This document shows, in pieces, positions 24,923 to 28,167 of a stretch of DNA of 28,167 bases. The DNA is from Coemansia sp. RSA 1804 (Eukaryota; Kickxellomycota; Kickxellomycetes; Kickxellales; Kickxellaceae): positions 1 to 28,167 of the forward strand of contig JANBTH010000187.1 in NCBI GenBank assembly GCA_027578815.1, written 5' to 3'. A program made the translations under genes and the position numbers. The notes beneath the pieces are model-generated. The model was not told the origin of the DNA, searched no databases, and saw nothing but the letters and a program-made list of their open reading frames with translations. How positions within the stretch are numbered: position 1 is the stretch's first letter; each line of letters begins with the position of its first letter.

Positions 24923-27355
24923 TCAGAAGCCAAAATCGGCCTCACCCTCGGCCGGCGCATCAAGATCCACGTAGGATCGCACAGCGCGCGGGTCACTACG
25001 GCCAGCACCAACACCGCCACGCATACCGCCGCCGCCATTGCGACCGCCACCGTTAGCGCTGCGGTAGTTCTGGTGGCCATACATGTTGTGACCGCGATCG
25101 CCACCGCCCATCATCCCCATCATACCAGCATTCATGAAATGGCCGCCGCCGCCCATCTGCATCATCCCAGGCATCATCCCCGCCGGCATCATTCCGTGCA
25201 TCATGTAGGGCGTGGCCATCATCCCAGGAATCATCATCCCAGGAATCATCTGCGGCATAAACCCGCCGCCGCCGCCACCGCCGCCCATGCCGCGGTCACG
25301 CATGCCACCGCCAACCATACCCATTGCTCCGCCAGCTCCGCCCGGCAGTGCGCTGCCCATACCGAGCTGCACAAGGTGCGGCGCCTCGCGCACAAAGTTG
25401 TTAAAGAACGAGATCTCGCGCACAAGCGTCTCGGGAACCGCCTCCGGGTGCTTGTTGCGAATATGCTTGCGCACAAACGCATCGCCCTTGAACAGCTTTG
25501 TGCACAGCAGACATCGGAACCGGCCCTCATCGAGCTGGTTGATATGCTTGTCAAGCTCCTTGTCAGTCTCGCGCTCTAACGACTTGCCGCCCTCCTTGAA
25601 CAGACGCTCGGCCTCCAGCGGGTGGATGATAACATCGTTGCGGTTGTCCAGGTTGCGCGTCCAGTTGCCCGACGGCTGCGGCCCGCGGTTCGGCGGCAAC
25701 GCGCGACGCAGATGGAACCGCGCGCACCGGCGGAAAAAGTCCTCCGCATTGTCCGCCGTGTGTCCACAGTAGTAGCAGTAGTAGTGCACGCGTCGCAGAT
25801 ACTCGAGTAGAAGATCGAGTTCTCTGCGGAGCACCGCCAGGTTGCCCTTGACCATTTCGCCGTCGCCTTCGCCAAGCGCGCCGCCCTCGTCACGCAGCTC
25901 ACCGTCGCCCTCACCGTCGGCCTCGCCCTCGTCCTTCTTCTCAGAGTCCTGCATATTTACATCCTCACTGCTGCCTGGACCCATTGCTTCATCGTCATCG
26001 CCACTGCCGGCTCCCATTGGCTCGCCTGCTGCCTCAGACAGCTCGCGCGCCTTCTTTTGCAGCACCGGCAGCGAGTTGAATGTATCTGGATCAGTGGTCT
26101 CGTCCATCGACCTGACTGCCTCACGCACAAGCTTGATGTCATGGCGAATGCGCTCGTCGGTGCTAGCCACGTCGGGCGCCAGCTTCATCGACGTCGACGG
26201 GACGCTTGTGTGGCGCGAAAAGTGGAACTGGAACTGGTCAATGTTGACGTTACCCAGGTTCTCGAGTGTCTTTTCGAGATCGGTGCCGTCGGCAAACCGA
26301 ACCCACCCAAAGCGGTGGTACTGCTTGTCCTGGCGGGGCTCCGACAGCGCCAGATACCTGAATCCAGCCTGCTTCTGCAGCACCTCCTCCAGCGCACTGC
26401 GTGGCACGCTGGGAGGCACCGTGCGAATAAACAGCGTGTTGGTTTCGGACGCCTCATCGTCCTCGTCGCTGCCGCCAAGACGCCCAGCACTCGCAGGGTC
26501 GCGCCTATTGACCTCGTACTGCATCACCTGCTCCGTGGTTGCTGTGTGTGTAAGCTTGTCGAACTTGCCGGCCTCGAGATCCGCCATGAAATCGTGCAGA
26601 TTCTCCACCTTTCTCTCATTAAGCCTCGCTATGTAATCCTTGCGTCTGTCGGGATCAAACCGTTCACCAAACCAATCATCGCTCTTGTGCTCGCCAAAGA
26701 ACTGCGTGTACAGACGCTGCAGGGCCTCGCGACGGTAATCCTCGTACCGTTCTCTGATATCCTCCTGCTCAAGACGACGTCCGCCATCCTGTGTCTTTAT
26801 CCACTCGGCAAAATACTTGAACGGCACAATGTGCTCGAACGTCCGCGGATCAGGCATCCCGTTTCCTCCTCCTCTGCTGCCACGACCCCCTCCCATGTCG
26901 TTGCCAGAGTGGGAATACGACCCATCCATATCGTTTCCGCCGCGATTAGGCATGCGTCCTCCACGCCCATACCCTCTGTATCCGCCGCCACCACCATAGC
27001 GGCCTCCGCCTCCGCCTCCCGACTGGTAGCGGTCGCCACCTTCACGGTCGTGCTCGTAATGTGGAATATAGCGGTCAGCATCATCAATGCCCGCAGGCCG
27101 GCGGGACGGCGACCGCGAGCGACGCCGATTCATGCGCATGTCGCCGGGCGAGCGACTCCGACTACGCATGTCGCGCCCAAACCTGTCCCGGCGGTCAGGG
27201 CTATCGCGTTCCCTGCGGAACTTTTCGCGTGGCGACTCCATTGACGACGGTTCATCCGCGTTCCACCCTGCTGAACTACTGCCGCCACCTCCACCGCCAC
27301 CAACGCTGCCTGGAGCGTCGCTGGGGTTGCGAGCCATTTCGTCATCAAAGGGCAT
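24923..27355 (-). CDS. ARS2: ARS2/SERRATE homologue (nuclear cap-binding complex effector)
   Basis: ARS2 links the nuclear cap-binding complex to RNA processing or decay. With the start at ATG 27355-27353 (MPFDDEMARN) the protein has 810 residues. The reading frame is open further upstream, but that stretch is hydrophobic, AT-rich and looks like intron or leader. Order of parts: Arg/Ser-rich and Arg/Gly-rich N-terminus; SERRATE/ARS2 N-terminal region starting HIVPFKYFAEWI; an RRM-like domain near 305-395 (TLFIRTVPPSV, FGWVRFADG); the ARS2 core with CYYCGH (C527, C530); a C2H2 finger C615, C618, H631, H636; a Gly/Met-rich segment; and the C-terminal motif YVDLDAP, also found at the end of animal ARS2. 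S. pombe Ars2 is part of MTREC with Red5, whose likely relative is at the left edge of this window. Confidence 0.94.
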   Translation of the reverse strand: MPFDDEMARNPSDAPGSVGGGGGGGSSSAGWNADEPSSMESPREKFRRERDSPDRRDRFGRDMRSRSRSPGDMRMNRRRSRSPSRRPAGIDDADRYIPHYEHDREGGDRYQSGGGGGGRYGGGGGYRGYGRGGRMPNRGGNDMDGSYSHSGNDMGGGRGSRGGGNGMPDPRTFEHIVPFKYFAEWIKTQDGGRRLEQEDIRERYEDYRREALQRLYTQFFGEHKSDDWFGERFDPDRRKDYIARLNERKVENLHDFMADLEAGKFDKLTHTATTEQVMQYEVNRRDPASAGRLGGSDEDDEASETNTLFIRTVPPSVPRSALEEVLQKQAGFRYLALSEPRQDKQYHRFGWVRFADGTDLEKTLENLGNVNIDQFQFHFSRHTSVPSTSMKLAPDVASTDERIRHDIKLVREAVRSMDETTDPDTFNSLPVLQKKARELSEAAGEPMGAGSGDDDEAMGPGSSEDVNMQDSEKKDEGEADGEGDGELRDEGGALGEGDGEMVKGNLAVLRRELDLLLEYLRRVHYYCYYCGHTADNAEDFFRRCARFHLRRALPPNRGPQPSGNWTRNLDNRNDVIIHPLEAERLFKEGGKSLERETDKELDKHINQLDEGRFRCLLCTKLFKGDAFVRKHIRNKHPEAVPETLVREISFFNNFVREAPHLVQLGMGSALPGGAGGAMGMVGGGMRDRGMGGGGGGGGFMPQMIPGMMIPGMMATPYMMHGMMPAGMMPGMMQMGGGGHFMNAGMMGMMGGGDRGHNMYGHQNYRSANGGGRNGGGGMRGGVGAGRSDPRAVRSYVDLDAPAEGEADFGF
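25080..25290 (-). other. Met/Gly-rich low-complexity segment of the ARS2 homologue
   Basis: The coding strand repeats GMM and PGMM units (IPGMMIPGMM, HGMMPAGMMPGMM, AGMMGMM) between the C2H2 finger and the C-terminal YVDLDAP motif. The density of methionine is much higher than in the rest of the protein. Confidence 0.8.
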
Positions 27356-28167
27356 TGGCAGTTTGGTCAATCTGTGTTTTTGCTGCTCTGTCGCCTTCTG
27401 CGCCCCCACTGGTCTTTTGAGGATAAAGAAAAGAAGGAGAAAAGGTAGAAAGAGCAACTTGCTGTTTTTTATGTTCGATTTTGAAGCAATGCTTACACAG
27501 TAAAAATACTTTGTCAGCAGACAGCCTACAAAATCTACAAATTTGTTCACTAGCATCCACACAATAACGGAGCAAAAAAGAAAAATAAGAAATAATATAT
27601 AATGTCAATGTTACAGAGTTTAGAAAAAGAATATGACTTGGCTTAGGAATAATAAAGTGAAGGATAGAATAAGATGAAATGTAATAATATATAAAGAGAC
27701 AGGGGAGCCAAATAGCCGTCTTGGTCAACAAGAATCATAAAAAGATAATGAGATGCCATATAACAAGATAGTATAAACAGACGAATACAAAAACAAAAAA
27801 GTATAAGAGAAACACAGGCCCCTGCTTTCACAAGCAAAGTACATAAAGAAAAACAATAAATATGGTATGGTCTTTTTTGCGTGTCATAAAAGCAGAGAAG
27901 AAAGAATATTAGAATGAGACATAGGAGCAGATATATACAAATAAAGGAAGAATACAAAAGTATATGATAAATAAATAATGAACTGTCTGAAAGAAGCAGG
28001 CCCCTAAGCTTTAGTGCCTTGCGGCAACCCGCCCAGCTGTCTCCTCTATATCGCAGGAACTTCTTTCATGAGTAAAAAAAAGTCATGAAAAGACTCTCGC
28101 TGAGAATTACATTTACAGGATAATGGCATGTTTAGGTAGTGGAATAATGAATGAGGAAAGGACAGAT
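27356..28167. other. Upstream flank of ARS2 homologue, AT-rich
   Basis: The part just upstream (27356-27420) is GC-richer and may be 5' UTR. An acceptor-like pyrimidine tract ending CTCAAAAG lies near 27415-27440 on the minus strand, so a 5' UTR intron is possible. The rest is AT-rich with short hydrophobic frames typical of noncoding DNA. A GC-rich segment with a hairpin sits at 27994-28057. Confidence 0.45.
27994..28057. other. Isolated GC-rich segment with GNRA-type hairpin
   Basis: Within AT-rich spacer, a GC-rich block of about 60 bp contains a perfect TGCC-GCAA-GGCA hairpin (minus strand, 28015-28026) and a neighbouring CTAAGCTTTAG imperfect palindrome. It has no tRNA, snRNA or SRP signature that I can recognise. 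Confidence 0.3.

Noticed and set aside
26057..27244. 395-codon plus-strand ORF across ARS2
   Set aside because: Antisense shadow of the ARS2 homologue. It has no domain of its own.
27643..27957. 104-codon hydrophobic minus-strand ORF
   Set aside because: Phe/Leu/Ile/Tyr-rich composition matches translated AT-rich noncoding DNA. No start context or domain supports it.

Overview
The window looks like nuclear DNA of an early-diverging, intron-poor fungus. Kickxellomycotina-type Zoopagomycota would fit, but that placement is inference from gene style and not a phylogeny. Genes are GC-rich, mostly single-exon and separated by AT-rich spacers. One spliceosomal intron can be placed with confidence, in the PP2C gene, with GT, AG and a TGCTAAC branch site. 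All protein genes except the large helicase lie on the minus strand.

Layout. 1-1221 (-): 5' part of a four-finger CCCH protein of the ZC3H3/Red5 type, cut by the window edge. 1388-1460 (-): tRNA-Arg(ACG) with a Pol III terminator. 1819-4053 (-): largely disordered protein with a compact C-terminal module. 5108-6641 (-): two-exon PP2C phosphatase. 8051-14965 (+): 2304-residue double-cassette Ski2-like helicase, ASCC3/Slh1. 15062-16021 (-): YJU2/Cwc16 splicing factor, convergent with the helicase. 16422-22793: AT-rich island almost without CpG, holding a tandemly duplicated unit with tiny Cys/His-rich ORFs and a dead Ty3/gypsy element. 22784-24463 (-): PX-domain protein. 24923-27355 (-): ARS2/SERRATE homologue. 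27356-28167: AT-rich spacer with one short GC-rich hairpin.

Functional theme. Several genes act in RNA metabolism: ARS2 and a Red5/ZC3H3-like finger protein (both linked to nuclear RNA surveillance), YJU2 (first step of splicing), and ASCC3/Slh1 (clearing collided ribosomes). They are not arranged as an operon, and the clustering may be chance.

The most unusual part is the island at 16.4-22.8 kb. I find two CpG dinucleotides in about 6.37 kb, and none between 18,096 and 22,794, while CpA/TpG are common. This suggests old cytosine methylation and deamination. Inside it, two paralogous micro-ORFs of 47 and 56 codons keep every Cys, His and Trp position of a shared pattern without a gap. Each has a TATA box at about the same distance upstream. 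I do not recognise the family.
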